33,826 bases of DNA from an uncultured Nostocoides sp. (GCA_937907685.1 CALCXF010000008.1:1-33826); one strand, 5' to 3'; shown: positions 7,184 to 15,349, counted from the first letter of the stretch. Made by a program: numbers and translations. The notes: generated by a model from the sequence alone, not told the origin.

Positions 7184-8940
7184 CGCGGTGTCCGCTCCGC
7201 CAGGTGCTGGTGGACGGCGGCCACCACGGCCGCCCCGTCGCCCACTGCGGTCGCCACCCGCTTGATCGAGCCGCGCCGGGTGTCGCCGATGGCGAAGACC
7301 CCCATCCGGCTGGTCTCCAGCGGATGCCGCAGGTGGTGTCCGTCGTCGGCGTCGCCGATGGCGTCGTGTCCGACCTTGACGAACCCCGCGTCGTCGCGCG
7401 CCACGACATCTTCCAGCCACTCTGTGTGCGGCGAGGACCCGATGAGGACGAAGAGGCCGTGGCACGGGCTCCACTGCTCGGTCCCGCTGATGCCGTCGGT
7501 GATCTCGATCTCCGTGAGGCGGGCGTCGACGGCCCGCCCCCGGGTGACCGTCGCGTTGTGGACGATGTCGACGTTCCTCGTCGCCCGGATCTGCTCGATG
7601 AGGTACTCCGACATGCTCGCCGCGACGTCGGCCCCACGGACGAGGAGGGTGACGTGCCGGGCGTACTTGGCGAGGTGCAGCGCAGCCTGACCGGCCGAGT
7701 TCCCACCGCCGACCACGTGCACCGGCCGCCCGGTCATGGACCGCGCCTCCGTCACCGCAGCCCCGTAGAAGACCCCCCGACCGCTGAGCTCCTCGAGCTC
7801 GGGGATACCCAGCCGCCGGTAGTCCACACCCGTTGCCACGATCGTCGTGCGGGCGCGCGCCCAGGTCCCGTCCGAGAGCTGTACGCGCTGCTCGTCGGCG
7901 TCGGCCTCCAGCCCGGTGGCCCATCGGAAGAAGTGGAAGACGGCGCCGAACATCCAGGCCTGCTGGAAGGACCGGAAGGCCAGGTGGTTGCCGCTGATGC
8001 CCCGCGCGAACCCCGGGTAGTTGCGGATGAGCGAGCTCGTGCCCGCCTGGCCCCCGATCGCCTCGCGCTCGACGACCAGGGTCGACAACCCCTCCGAGGC
8101 GGCATAGACGGCCGCTGCCAGGCCGGCGGGACCGGCGCCGATGATCACCGTGTCCCAGACGGTGTCGGGGTCGAGCTGCGTGGTGAGGCCGAAGGCCTCC
8201 ACGAGGTCGGTGTCGCTCGGGTTCGCGAGCGCCCGAGGCGGTGAGGTGAACCTCAGGTCGAGAACGGGGAGCTCCGGGTCCTCGAGTCCCAGGCCACGCA
8301 GCAGGCGGCGGCTGCTGTCCTCGTCGGCCTCGTAGAACCCGACGGGGATGTGGTTGCGGGCGAAGGCGTCCCGCAACATGTGGGTGCGCTCGTCGTCGTG
8401 GCCGAAGATCCGGACCGCCTCGAAGCCGCTGGTTCCCTGCGCCCAGTGCCAGTCATGGAGCAGGTCGCTGACGCCCCCGTGGAACTCCTCGTCCCGCGGC
8501 CGCTCAGGCCGCACGAGCAGGTTCTCGAGGTGTCCCTCGGCGATGGCGCGGAAGACCGGACCCCGGCTCTCGAAGTTCCCCCACTCCACGGCGACCACGC
8601 GCTTGGCCGACGGGTGGATCGAGCGCGCCCGGCGCAGGTAGTGCAGGCCCTCGCGGTCCCGAGGGCCGTAGAACGACAGGATGAGGGCGACGTCACGCTT
8701 CCAGCGCCGTAGGCCGTCGAGCACCGCGTGCGCATGCGCATAGCTGTGGCAGGTGATGACCTCGTAGTCGGTGGCATAGCGGCGACGCATCTCGGCGTCG
8801 AGGACGGACAGCGAGTCGTCGTCCGCGGTGGCCAGCACGATGACCGGCATCGGGCGGTACTCCGGCCCAGCCGGGGAGCCCGCCCCTCCCCCGCCTGCCG
8901 CCGTGTCGTCGGTGCTCGGATCGGGCTGGAGTCCGGACAT
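7180..8940 (-). CDS. Receiver-like/thioredoxin-reductase-like fused FAD oxidoreductase
   Basis: This is a 586-residue fusion, annotated in databases as fused response regulator/thioredoxin-disulfide reductase. Residues about 30-160 are receiver-like, about 172-250 glutaredoxin-like without cysteines, and about 262-586 a pyridine nucleotide-disulfide oxidoreductase unit with GAGPAG (268-273), [16 protein letters not shown] and a second nucleotide fold at [12 protein letters not shown]. The receiver appears degenerate: the strand normally ending in the phospho-acceptor Asp reads LILSFYG, and the conserved Lys-Pro is Arg-Pro. The CxxC redox centre of thioredoxin reductase is missing (FYGAAVTEA in its region), so it is a ferredoxin/flavin-type oxidoreductase rather than a disulfide reductase. 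I chose the ATG at 8940; ATGs at 8952 and 8964 are possible. Its stop overlaps the membrane gene start. Confidence 0.85.
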   Translation of the reverse strand: MSGLQPDPSTDDTAAGGGGAGSPAGPEYRPMPVIVLATADDDSLSVLDAEMRRRYATDYEVITCHSYAHAHAVLDGLRRWKRDVALILSFYGPRDREGLHYLRRARSIHPSAKRVVAVEWGNFESRGPVFRAIAEGHLENLLVRPERPRDEEFHGGVSDLLHDWHWAQGTSGFEAVRIFGHDDERTHMLRDAFARNHIPVGFYEADEDSSRRLLRGLGLEDPELPVLDLRFTSPPRALANPSDTDLVEAFGLTTQLDPDTVWDTVIIGAGPAGLAAAVYAASEGLSTLVVEREAIGGQAGTSSLIRNYPGFARGISGNHLAFRSFQQAWMFGAVFHFFRWATGLEADADEQRVQLSDGTWARARTTIVATGVDYRRLGIPELEELSGRGVFYGAAVTEARSMTGRPVHVVGGGNSAGQAALHLAKYARHVTLLVRGADVAASMSEYLIEQIRATRNVDIVHNATVTRGRAVDARLTEIEITDGISGTEQWSPCHGLFVLIGSSPHTEWLEDVVARDDAGFVKVGHDAIGDADDGHHLRHPLETSRMGVFAIGDTRRGSIKRVATAVGDGAAVVAAVHQHLAERTPR

Positions 8941-9216
8941 GCGACCCACCATCGCAGAGGTCACCCGCCACTGTCACCGCCCTTGACCAGGACCAGGTGG
9001 TGACCGTCCCGACCGCCGGGGCCGCACACCCTGGACGCCCATTGAGGAGTCGGATGCCGGGGACGTCTCCGGGGCCGTCCCCGGGGCCGCCGCCGACCAT
9101 CCGCTCGCACGGGGCAGGTACGTCTCCCGACGACGTCGTCGCGAAGGTGGCGATGGTGGCAGGCATCCGCCGTGCACCGCGCGCCGGCATCCTCGTCGAG
9201 GTGGAACCGGAGCCCG
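8941..9216. other. Intergenic region without a convincing gene
   Basis: This stretch separates the flavoprotein start from the SRPBCC stop. It contains GC-rich GGGGCCG-type runs near 9059-9095 and small ORFs on both strands, including a Pro/Gly-rich 77-codon one at 8997-9230 that looks noncoding. The promoter of the flavoprotein gene must lie here, but I see no clear -10/-35 pair. Confidence 0.5.
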
Positions 9217-9633
9217 TCACCCCGGAGTGACCAGCCGGCCGAGCGAGTAGCGCGCCACGGGTGCATAGCCCAGGACCACCGGCCACAGGGCGTGCGTGAC
9301 CAGCCAGGCCGTGCTGACGTGCCCGGTGCTCTGCTCGGCGGTGTCGACGCCGTGGTCGAAGGAGAGCCGCAGGGGGCCGGACCGGACGCTCCAGGACCAG
9401 GTTCGGGCGATGTCGTCCACGGCGTCGATGCGGAAGAGGGCGACGACGCCGCCTACGCCGGTCACCCGGCCGGTGGTGCCCGGCGTGACGACGGCCTCCG
9501 GGTAGTCGACCTCGCGGATGTGCGGAGCCCAGTGCGGCCACCACACCGGCTCCGTGTAGCGCTGCCACACCTCGTCGACGGTCAGCGACCCGCTCGCCGA
9601 GAGGCGGAGGCTGCCGGACAGGACGGAGCTCAT
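9217..9633 (-). CDS. SRPBCC (START/polyketide cyclase-like) protein
   Basis: This 138-residue protein has the SRPBCC helix-grip pattern: an opening strand, then VDEVWQRYTEPVWWPHWAPHIREVDYPEAVVTPGTTGRVTG around residues 18-58, alternating strands with ARTWSWSVRSGPLRLSFDHGV, and a C-terminal helix beginning near LVTHALWP. Such proteins bind hydrophobic ligands or catalyse simple cyclisation or dehydration; the ligand is unknown. The ORF is open further upstream, but the added residues are low-complexity Arg/Pro, so I chose the ATG at 9633. It is divergent from the Rieske oxygenase gene next door. A role in carotenoid binding would be guesswork. Confidence 0.75.
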   Translation of the reverse strand: MSSVLSGSLRLSASGSLTVDEVWQRYTEPVWWPHWAPHIREVDYPEAVVTPGTTGRVTGVGGVVALFRIDAVDDIARTWSWSVRSGPLRLSFDHGVDTAEQSTGHVSTAWLVTHALWPVVLGYAPVARYSLGRLVTPG

Positions 9634-9778
9634 GGACCAAGTGTGGCGTCCACGGCGGCCGGTCCTGCGTTCACGGTCCCTGCCGGCCGGTGGTGACCGC
9701 GACGTGGACCGGAGTCCCGGGTTCGACAACGGGCTGGTCCGGCCACCGGCGTGCTGGTCCTCGCCGGGCGGCTGGGAC

Positions 9779-9784
9779 TAGCGT
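9779..9784 (+). promoter_or_regulatory. Candidate leaderless -10 element of the Rieske oxygenase
   Basis: TAGCGT lies exactly six bases before the GTG at 9791, and no Shine-Dalgarno is present. It is the same hexamer and spacing as at pxpA. Confidence 0.5.
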
Positions 9785-9790
9785 GATCGC

Positions 9791-10807
9791 GTGAGCCTGC
9801 TCCGAGTCGACCGTTCCTGGCGGGAGGAGGTGCGCGGTCGCGTGCCCGTGCGCTACCTGCCGCAGACCACTCCCGACCACCTTCGCGGCACCTGGCGGGA
9901 GGCCAGGCCGGCGCGTATCGAGGCTGCCCTCGCGGACGCCCTCCAGCGCCCGACCCACGGGTGGCTCGTCGTCGCGGCGTCCTCCGAGCTCGGGTCCGAC
10001 CGCACGCTGCTGCGGACCGTGGCCGGGCGCGAGGTGGTGCTGTGGAGGGACTCCGACGGTTCCCTGCTCGCCGGGCGAGGCGCGTGCCCCCACCTCGGTG
10101 CCCGGCTGGCCGACTGCATGGTCGTGGAGGGGACGGTGCTCTGCCGGTGGCACGGGATGCAGCTCGGCCGCGACACTGCCACCCCGTGGGCGACGTACGC
10201 CGCCTTCGACGACGGTGTGCTGCTCTGGGTGCGTGTCGGTGAGGTGGAGCAGGGGGTGGAGCCGACCGACCGCCCTGTGCTCGCAGCCCGCCCACGGATC
10301 GAGGAGTCGCTCGCATCGGTCATCTCCCTGGCGGCCGACTGCGAGCCCCGGGACATCGTCCAGAACCGGCTCGACCCATGGCACGGGGCCTGGCTGCACC
10401 CCTACGCCTTCAGCGACCTCGCCGTCGACGACGACGCCTCGAGCAACGACCGCCTCGTCCTCGACGTCGCCTACCGGCTGGGCCGCACCTTCGCGGTGCC
10501 CGTGCGCGCCGAGTTCACCTGCCCGGACTCGCACACCATCGTCATGACGATCACCGGCGGGGAAGGTGCCGGCAGCGTCGTGGAGACGCATGCGACACCC
10601 CTGACCGCGCCGGGCACGCACCCCGCGCGCACCGTGATGACCGAGGCGGTGGTCGCCACGTCCGACCGGATGGGGTTCCGGGTGGCCAAGGGCATGGCCC
10701 CGCTGGTCCGGATCGGGATGCGAGCGTCCGCCACACAGCTCTGGGCCGATGACATCGTCTACGCCGCGAGGCTCTACGAGCTGCGCCGTTCCGCCGCCGA
10801 GCGATAG
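9791..10807 (+). CDS. Rieske non-heme iron oxygenase, DUF5914-type, at the carotenoid locus
   Basis: This 338-residue protein has a Rieske 2Fe-2S domain at about residues 57-150 with Cys99-x-His101 and Cys118-x2-His121 (CPHLGA and CRWHGM). Downstream, N192-x2-D195-x2-H198-x4-H203 (NRLDPWHGAWLHP) matches the mononuclear iron motif of Rieske oxygenases, so this should be a real oxygenase and not just an electron carrier. I believe the C-terminal domain is DUF5914, which occurs near carotenoid genes. It converges on crtU and the coding ends overlap by 34 bases. A role in hydroxylating or oxidising an aromatic carotenoid end group is inferred from position and chemistry. GTG start, probably leaderless. 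Confidence 0.85.
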   Translation: MSLLRVDRSWREEVRGRVPVRYLPQTTPDHLRGTWREARPARIEAALADALQRPTHGWLVVAASSELGSDRTLLRTVAGREVVLWRDSDGSLLAGRGACPHLGARLADCMVVEGTVLCRWHGMQLGRDTATPWATYAAFDDGVLLWVRVGEVEQGVEPTDRPVLAARPRIEESLASVISLAADCEPRDIVQNRLDPWHGAWLHPYAFSDLAVDDDASSNDRLVLDVAYRLGRTFAVPVRAEFTCPDSHTIVMTITGGEGAGSVVETHATPLTAPGTHPARTVMTEAVVATSDRMGFRVAKGMAPLVRIGMRASATQLWADDIVYAARLYELRRSAAER

Positions 10808-12402
10808 GCGCGGATGCCGCGGCGGGCGAGTCGCGGCACCGGTCCGAAGCGCGAGCCCATCGGCACCGACCAGACGCCATGGCCCGGGTGCCCCCAGCTC
10901 GTGAGCAGCTGGTCGGCCGCCATCCACCCCGTCGTCGCGGCGCGCTCCATGAGCGCCACCGGTAGGTCGCACCGAACCGTGTCGCCGGCGAGGACCACGC
11001 CGGGGTCCGGAGTAGGCACACCGGGCCGCGACCGCCACGGCTCCAGCCCCACGAGGACGCAGTCACGTTCGAGGAGCCACTCCTCGTGGACGACCTCGAG
11101 GTCCGAGGTCTCCGGGTAGACGCGGTGGAGCTCGGTCAGCATGGTCTTGCGGAGCAGGCCCTCCTCGGTGCCGTCGGGCAGCGCGTACGCGTGCAGCTCG
11201 ACGACCGAGCCGTCATGCTCGTCAGTCCAGCGGGTGGCGTGGTCCTCGAACTTCTCGAGCACCGAGACGTTGTCCAGGGGTCCGTAGCCGCTCGTGCCGA
11301 GGAAGGGGGCGCGGTGGGCGGCGACCCTGCCGGACAGCCAGAGCCGCCACACCGCGAAGGCAGGCGCCGACCGGACGCCGGCCACCCGTGAGCGCCACGC
11401 CTCGCCTGCCGGATCCGCTCCGCCGAGGGTGCTCGAGGCTGACACGACCGTTCGCAGGCCGATCGGGTCGAGGGCGAGGACGACGCCGTCCGCCGGGAGG
11501 GCGGCGGGTTCGGCATCTCCGCCGGCGGCGGCGCGGTGCGTGACGACGAGGCGGTCCGGGCTCCGCTCCACGCAGGCCACCTCGCGCCCGGTCAGCACGG
11601 TGACCCCCAGCCGCGACAGGTGGTCGCCCAGGGGGCGCCACAGCGTCGAGTCGTAGTCGTCGCGCGGCACGTCGAAGAGGAGACCCTCCGCCGAGCCGAC
11701 GAAGTACATGTGGAACATCGCGACGAGCTCGGCTCCCGAGAACTCCCGCGGGTCCGCGAAGAAGCTGCGCGCGAAGACCTCGAGCGCGAGGTGGCGGGCC
11801 TGCTCGGGGAAGCGGAGCCGGTCCAGCACCTCGGCGGCGCTCACCCCGTCCAGGAGGGAGTACGTGGAAGGGAAGTCGACGTCGAGGAGCCCGAGGGCCG
11901 CATCGACGTCGACCGCGGCGAGACCTGCGAGGTCGAAGCTGGGGCTCCGCGCCACGAAGGCCGCGAGGTTCCACGGGGGAGTGCGCGGGATCCGCGCGAA
12001 GGAGTCCGCACCCCCGCCGTCGCGGACCAGGGGGTAGTCGTCGAGCGGGCGCAGCCGGGCGAGGGTCGGGTCGGTGCGGCGCAACACGGCGCGCAGGTTG
12101 TAGTACTGCCGGAAGAACGCATGGAAGCCGCGGCTCATCTGCGCCTCGCCACCGTCCTGGAGTCGCACGGGCCAGGACCGCACCCTGCCGCCGAGCCGGT
12201 CGGCGCGCTCGACCACCGTGACGCCGACCCCGCGCTCGGCGAGGCCCAGCGCCGCGGTGAGCCCCGCGATCCCACCGCCGACGACGACGACGTGCCGGTC
12301 CGCCCCGGCATCGGCCACCTGCGCCGGCGCGGGGGGCGGATGGAAGACGGCCCGGCTGTCCAGGCCGGGGCGCCATCGCGGCCGACGTCGGCGAGCGATC
12401 AT
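10774..12402 (-). CDS. crtU: CrtU-like beta-carotene desaturase/methyltransferase (isorenieratene synthase type)
   Basis: This is a 542-residue FAD-dependent amine-oxidase/phytoene-desaturase superfamily protein. The Rossmann motif VVVVGGGIAGLTAALGL spans residues 38-54, and RGFHAFFRQYYNLR (91-104) followed by a YPLxR segment is the CrtU/CruE signature. The ending has AGDTVRCDLPVALMERAATTGW. CrtU enzymes convert beta-ionone rings into aromatic phi rings by desaturation and methyl migration, giving isorenieratene from beta-carotene. A basic Arg-rich leader of about 12 residues precedes the fold. The ATG at 12402 overlaps the methyltransferase stop as ATGA; longer starts run into that gene. It is the last gene of the crt operon and its stop lies within the convergent Rieske gene. 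Confidence 0.8.
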   Translation of the reverse strand: MIARRRRPRWRPGLDSRAVFHPPPAPAQVADAGADRHVVVVGGGIAGLTAALGLAERGVGVTVVERADRLGGRVRSWPVRLQDGGEAQMSRGFHAFFRQYYNLRAVLRRTDPTLARLRPLDDYPLVRDGGGADSFARIPRTPPWNLAAFVARSPSFDLAGLAAVDVDAALGLLDVDFPSTYSLLDGVSAAEVLDRLRFPEQARHLALEVFARSFFADPREFSGAELVAMFHMYFVGSAEGLLFDVPRDDYDSTLWRPLGDHLSRLGVTVLTGREVACVERSPDRLVVTHRAAAGGDAEPAALPADGVVLALDPIGLRTVVSASSTLGGADPAGEAWRSRVAGVRSAPAFAVWRLWLSGRVAAHRAPFLGTSGYGPLDNVSVLEKFEDHATRWTDEHDGSVVELHAYALPDGTEEGLLRKTMLTELHRVYPETSDLEVVHEEWLLERDCVLVGLEPWRSRPGVPTPDPGVVLAGDTVRCDLPVALMERAATTGWMAADQLLTSWGHPGHGVWSVPMGSRFGPVPRLARRGIRAYRSAAERRSS

Positions 12403-13160
12403 GACGGCCGTGACCCGACGACGGTGTGCACGAGGTCGCGCTGCCACCCGGCATACGACTTGTGGTGGAGGTCGACGACGCCGGCCCCGAGAAGGCGCTC
12501 GCAGATGCGTCCGACGGAGTCGAAGTCGCGCACGCTCGTGTAGAGGTAGCGGTGGAGCGGCACGTCGGAGCGCTTGATCGCCGCGAGCGGGATGATGACC
12601 CCGTGGCAGATCGCCGCCCAGGTCACCCGGGCCCGCGTGTTGCCGGCCACCGAGTAGTCGTGGATGGCGACCGCCCCTCCGGGGCGCAGGACCCGAGCGA
12701 CCTCCCGGACGAGGCGCTCGGGGTCAGGGACGTTGCGCAGGAGGTATGCCGCGAGCACACCGTCGACCGAGGCGTCCGGGAGGGACTCCAGGTGCTCCAC
12801 GGCATCCGCCACGAGGAGCTCGACGCCCGCGGGCCACGGCTTCGCCCTGGCCTGGACGACCATGCCTCGGGAGGCGTCGACGCCGCGAACGGTGAGGAGG
12901 CCGAGGGTGCCGACGTGACCGGCCCACGCGTCGAGCAGAGCCCGGGTCGAGGCCCCGGACCCGCAGCCGAGGTCGAGGACACTGACCGGCCGGTCGCCGG
13001 CCTCCGGCCGGGGCAGCCGCTCGACGAGGAGCTCCGCCGCCGTGCGCAGCTGTGCGTGATAGCCGGGGGAGAGCGCGACCATGGCGTCGTAGGTGGGTGC
13101 TGCTCGGTCGAAGGCGTCCGAGAGCACCCAGTCCCCGGTGCGCTGCTGCTCCATGGTCAT
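12399..13160 (-). CDS. UbiE/COQ5-like SAM-dependent methyltransferase of the crt operon
   Basis: This is a 253-residue class I methyltransferase. SAM motif I VLDLGCGSGASTRALLDA is at about residues 61-78, the acidic end of the second strand is VRGVDASRGMV, and the motif NVPDPERLVREVARVLRPGGAV is near residue 150. The start MTMEQQRTGDWVLSDAFDRAAPTYD is typical of UbiE-type enzymes. The ATG at 13160 has GAGGAG upstream and overlaps the crtYd stop as ATGA. Its place between the lycopene cyclase and crtU mirrors the crtT position in Streptomyces crtYTU clusters, as I recall. It probably methylates an oxygen on the carotenoid or a quinone-like ring, but the acceptor is unknown. Confidence 0.85.
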   Translation of the reverse strand: MTMEQQRTGDWVLSDAFDRAAPTYDAMVALSPGYHAQLRTAAELLVERLPRPEAGDRPVSVLDLGCGSGASTRALLDAWAGHVGTLGLLTVRGVDASRGMVVQARAKPWPAGVELLVADAVEHLESLPDASVDGVLAAYLLRNVPDPERLVREVARVLRPGGAVAIHDYSVAGNTRARVTWAAICHGVIIPLAAIKRSDVPLHRYLYTSVRDFDSVGRICERLLGAGVVDLHHKSYAGWQRDLVHTVVGSRPS

Positions 13161-13477
13161 GTTCGCTCCTCGGTGGTGCGGTCGCCGCGGCGGAGCCACA
13201 GCATGACTGTCAGTGTGATCATGCTGAAGCCGAAGAGGTAGTCCTCGACCGGGATGTCCCACGGGACGCGCAGGCCGATGATCTGGTCCTCGTCGTAGAT
13301 GACGATCGGCGCCGACAGCTTGGTGAGCCAGCCGTCGACGAGGACGTGGAAGCCGTAGACGATCCCCATGGCGATCCAGTACTGCGCCTGGGAGAAGACG
13401 CCTGTCCGCAGCCAGAAGCGTTCCGCTGCAACCGTCCCGAGCACAGAGAGGACGGCGATGGCCGTGTACTCAGGCAT
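13157..13477 (-). CDS. crtYd: Lycopene cyclase domain protein, CrtYd-like subunit
   Basis: This 106-residue membrane protein has three hydrophobic helices. It carries the lycopene cyclase domain hallmark PVEDYLFGF (about residues 75-83), where the acidic pair is essential in this family, plus the preceding segment ending in LRVPWD. In Brevibacterium-type systems two such small proteins act as a heterodimer that cyclises lycopene ends. The start ATG overlaps the crtYc stop in ATGCCTGA (8 bases) with no ribosome binding site, so it must be translated by coupling; equal production of the two subunits fits this. Beta-cyclase (CrtYc/Yd) is favoured over the C50 type (CrtYe/Yf) because no lycopene elongase gene is present. 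Confidence 0.85.
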   Translation of the reverse strand: MPEYTAIAVLSVLGTVAAERFWLRTGVFSQAQYWIAMGIVYGFHVLVDGWLTKLSAPIVIYDEDQIIGLRVPWDIPVEDYLFGFSMITLTVMLWLRRGDRTTEERT

Positions 13478-13823
13478 CGCGGAGGGATCGCCGACGGACC
13501 CACCCGAGCACGGTCCCCACGGCCTCGTAGGTGAGAAGGCCGCAGATCGGGATGACGACGAAGAAGACGAGCTCCTCGAGCGGCACCATCAACGGCAGGA
13601 GGATGCCGGTCGTGTACGCCTGGCTGTACGACCAGTGGTCCCGGATGATCCCCACGACGTCCCAGACCACGAAGATCGCCACCACCGGAATGAGTGCCGC
13701 CAGCAGCCGAACCGGCCTGCGGTACACCCGTGCCCGCAGGACGAACTCCAGCGGCAGGGTGATGGCAAGGCATCCCGCCATGAGGAGGAGGTACTGGTAG
13801 CGGTCGTCCACGAGCCGACTCAC
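13470..13823 (-). CDS. crtYc: Lycopene cyclase domain protein, CrtYc-like subunit
   Basis: This 117-residue membrane protein has three helices and the motif VPLEELVFFVVIP (about residues 80-92), the acidic Glu-Glu signature of the heterodimeric lycopene cyclases. The start YQYLLLMAGCLAITLPLEF is typical of the CrtYc/CrtYe half. The reading frame is open upstream, but the GTG at 13823 shares GTGA with the crtB-idi stop and gives the family length. The ending RRSLRDA overlaps the next gene by eight bases. It should act at the membrane with the CrtYd-like protein to form beta-ionone rings on lycopene. Confidence 0.85.
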   Translation of the reverse strand: MSRLVDDRYQYLLLMAGCLAITLPLEFVLRARVYRRPVRLLAALIPVVAIFVVWDVVGIIRDHWSYSQAYTTGILLPLMVPLEELVFFVVIPICGLLTYEAVGTVLGWVRRRSLRDA

Positions 13824-15349
13824 GCCGCCTGGGCGTCGGGGCCCAGGGCCGCGGCCGGGGGCAGGTCGGCCCGGGCTCCCGCCGGCCAGCCCCTGGGGTC
13901 CGGACCGAGGGCCACGAGCAGGGGGACCTGCGCCGCACACCAGGGCGAGACCCTGCGCGTGCCGCCGAGGACGCTGGCGCTGAAGTCGGTCCACGGCACC
14001 CACGCGGCACCGTCGACCTCGGCCGGGTCGGGGTTCAGGGTCGAGTCGTCGGTCCAGCCGACGAACACCGGGCACCGCTCGTACTCCACGAGGCCGTTCA
14101 TCGCGGCCCGGTAGCCGAACTCCGGGAGGACGAGGCGCAGGTCGCGGACGTCGACGCCCAGCTCGCTCCGCGCCCGTCGACGCACGGCCTGAGCGAGGTC
14201 CTCCCCCGGGATGGGGTGCCCACAGACGGTGTTCGTCACCACCCCGGGAAAGCTGGGCTTGGTCGTGGCCCGGGTCGTGACGAGGAGGCGTCCCTCCGGG
14301 TCCAGGACGTAGCAGGAGAACGCCAGGTGCAAGGGGGTGTCGTCGTGGTGGATCTCCGACTTGCGGGCCTCACCCACGGGGGCTCCCGCCTCGTCGAGGA
14401 GGACCACCGGGTCGTCGGACACCCAGGCACCGTTCGACGGCTGGCGAGCGGCCCGGTCCGCTCGGACGAGACGCATGGGCTCCCGTGACGCGACCATCCG
14501 CACAGCGAGTGCGGCCTTGAGCGGGGTGGGGACGCGTGCCCGGGAGCCGAACACGTCGTAGTCCGCTGCCTCGATCCGCTCGAGGATGCGGGCGTAGAGG
14601 ACGCGCGCGGTCGCGACGCACCGGCGTGACGCGCCCGGAAGGGCGGGGATGCCGTCGTCCGCCTCGCGGTAGAGCCTCCGGTTGCGCTCGATCTCGAAGG
14701 CCATGAGGGCGCGCCACTCAGGGGTCACCCTTCGCTGCTGCGGGTCGGCGCCGAACCGCCGGATGTCCTCCTGCGGCACGTACACCCGGCCCCGGTCGAG
14801 GTCCTCACCCACGTCCCGGAGGAAGTTCGTCAGCTGGAAGGCGAGTCCGAGCGACCGCGCCGGCGCGACGGCATCCGTGCCGGGTCGCAGGACGGGAAGC
14901 ATCATCTCGCCGATGACGGCAGCGCTGCCGTCCATGTAGCCGAGCAGGTCTCCCCAGCTCTCGTAGGTCCGCCTCGTGAGGTCGGTGCGCATGGCGCCGA
15001 AGAACCGGGAGAAGCACTCCTCCTCGATGCCGCACTCGCGCACGGTGGTGACGACGGCGGCCATGATCGGGTCCGCCGCCCCGCCGGCCGCGAGAGCGTC
15101 CCAGAAGGACTGCTCGAAGGCGTCGAGGGCGGCGGCCGTGTCACCGCCGGGATCCGGCCCGGCGAGGTCGACGATGTCGTCGGCGAGTCGGGCGAGCGTG
15201 TAGACGGCGTGCACGTGTCGACGTGACGTGGGCGGGAGCAGCCGCGCGCCCCAGTAGTACGTCGTGCCGTGCTGGCGGGTGATCGCGGCGCACCGGGCGT
15301 AGCCCAGGGCGAGCACCTCCGGGGAGGCGACCGGGGCGGGTGGGCTCAC
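13820..15349 (-). CDS. crtB: Fused phytoene synthase (CrtB) - isopentenyl-diphosphate isomerase (IDI-1)
   Basis: One 509-residue ORF encodes two enzymes. Residues 1 to about 295 are phytoene synthase, joining two GGPP; both aspartate motifs are present, DDIVD (57-61) and DVGEDLDRGRVYVPQEDIRRFG from 179. After a linker (about 296-312) comes a type I IDI (Nudix fold), which interconverts IPP and DMAPP. By alignment from memory to E. coli IDI, K330, H334, H341, C376, H378, E422 and E424 match Lys21, His25, His32, Cys67, His69, Glu114 and Glu116, so it should be active. The last about 25 residues are Ala/Pro-rich. The GTG start overlaps the crtI stop (GTGA). There is no stop or frame break between domains, so this is a genuine fusion unless an internal start is also used. 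Confidence 0.93.
   Translation of the reverse strand: MSPPAPVASPEVLALGYARCAAITRQHGTTYYWGARLLPPTSRRHVHAVYTLARLADDIVDLAGPDPGGDTAAALDAFEQSFWDALAAGGAADPIMAAVVTTVRECGIEEECFSRFFGAMRTDLTRRTYESWGDLLGYMDGSAAVIGEMMLPVLRPGTDAVAPARSLGLAFQLTNFLRDVGEDLDRGRVYVPQEDIRRFGADPQQRRVTPEWRALMAFEIERNRRLYREADDGIPALPGASRRCVATARVLYARILERIEAADYDVFGSRARVPTPLKAALAVRMVASREPMRLVRADRAARQPSNGAWVSDDPVVLLDEAGAPVGEARKSEIHHDDTPLHLAFSCYVLDPEGRLLVTTRATTKPSFPGVVTNTVCGHPIPGEDLAQAVRRRARSELGVDVRDLRLVLPEFGYRAAMNGLVEYERCPVFVGWTDDSTLNPDPAEVDGAAWVPWTDFSASVLGGTRRVSPWCAAQVPLLVALGPDPRGWPAGARADLPPAAALGPDAQAA

Noticed and set aside
7027-8244. 405-codon plus-strand ORF opposite the flavoprotein
   Set aside because: Antisense shadow; the minus strand has a well-supported FAD oxidoreductase.
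8997-9230. 77-codon Pro/Gly-rich plus-strand ORF
   Set aside because: No ribosome binding site, low-complexity composition, overlap with the SRPBCC 3' end and no resemblance to a known protein.
13157-13823. Reading the two small cyclases as C50 carotenoid cyclases (CrtYe/CrtYf)
   Set aside because: C50 pathways need a UbiA-type lycopene elongase (CrtEb), which is absent here, and crtU requires beta rings; the CrtYc/CrtYd reading fits better, though sequence alone does not exclude the other.
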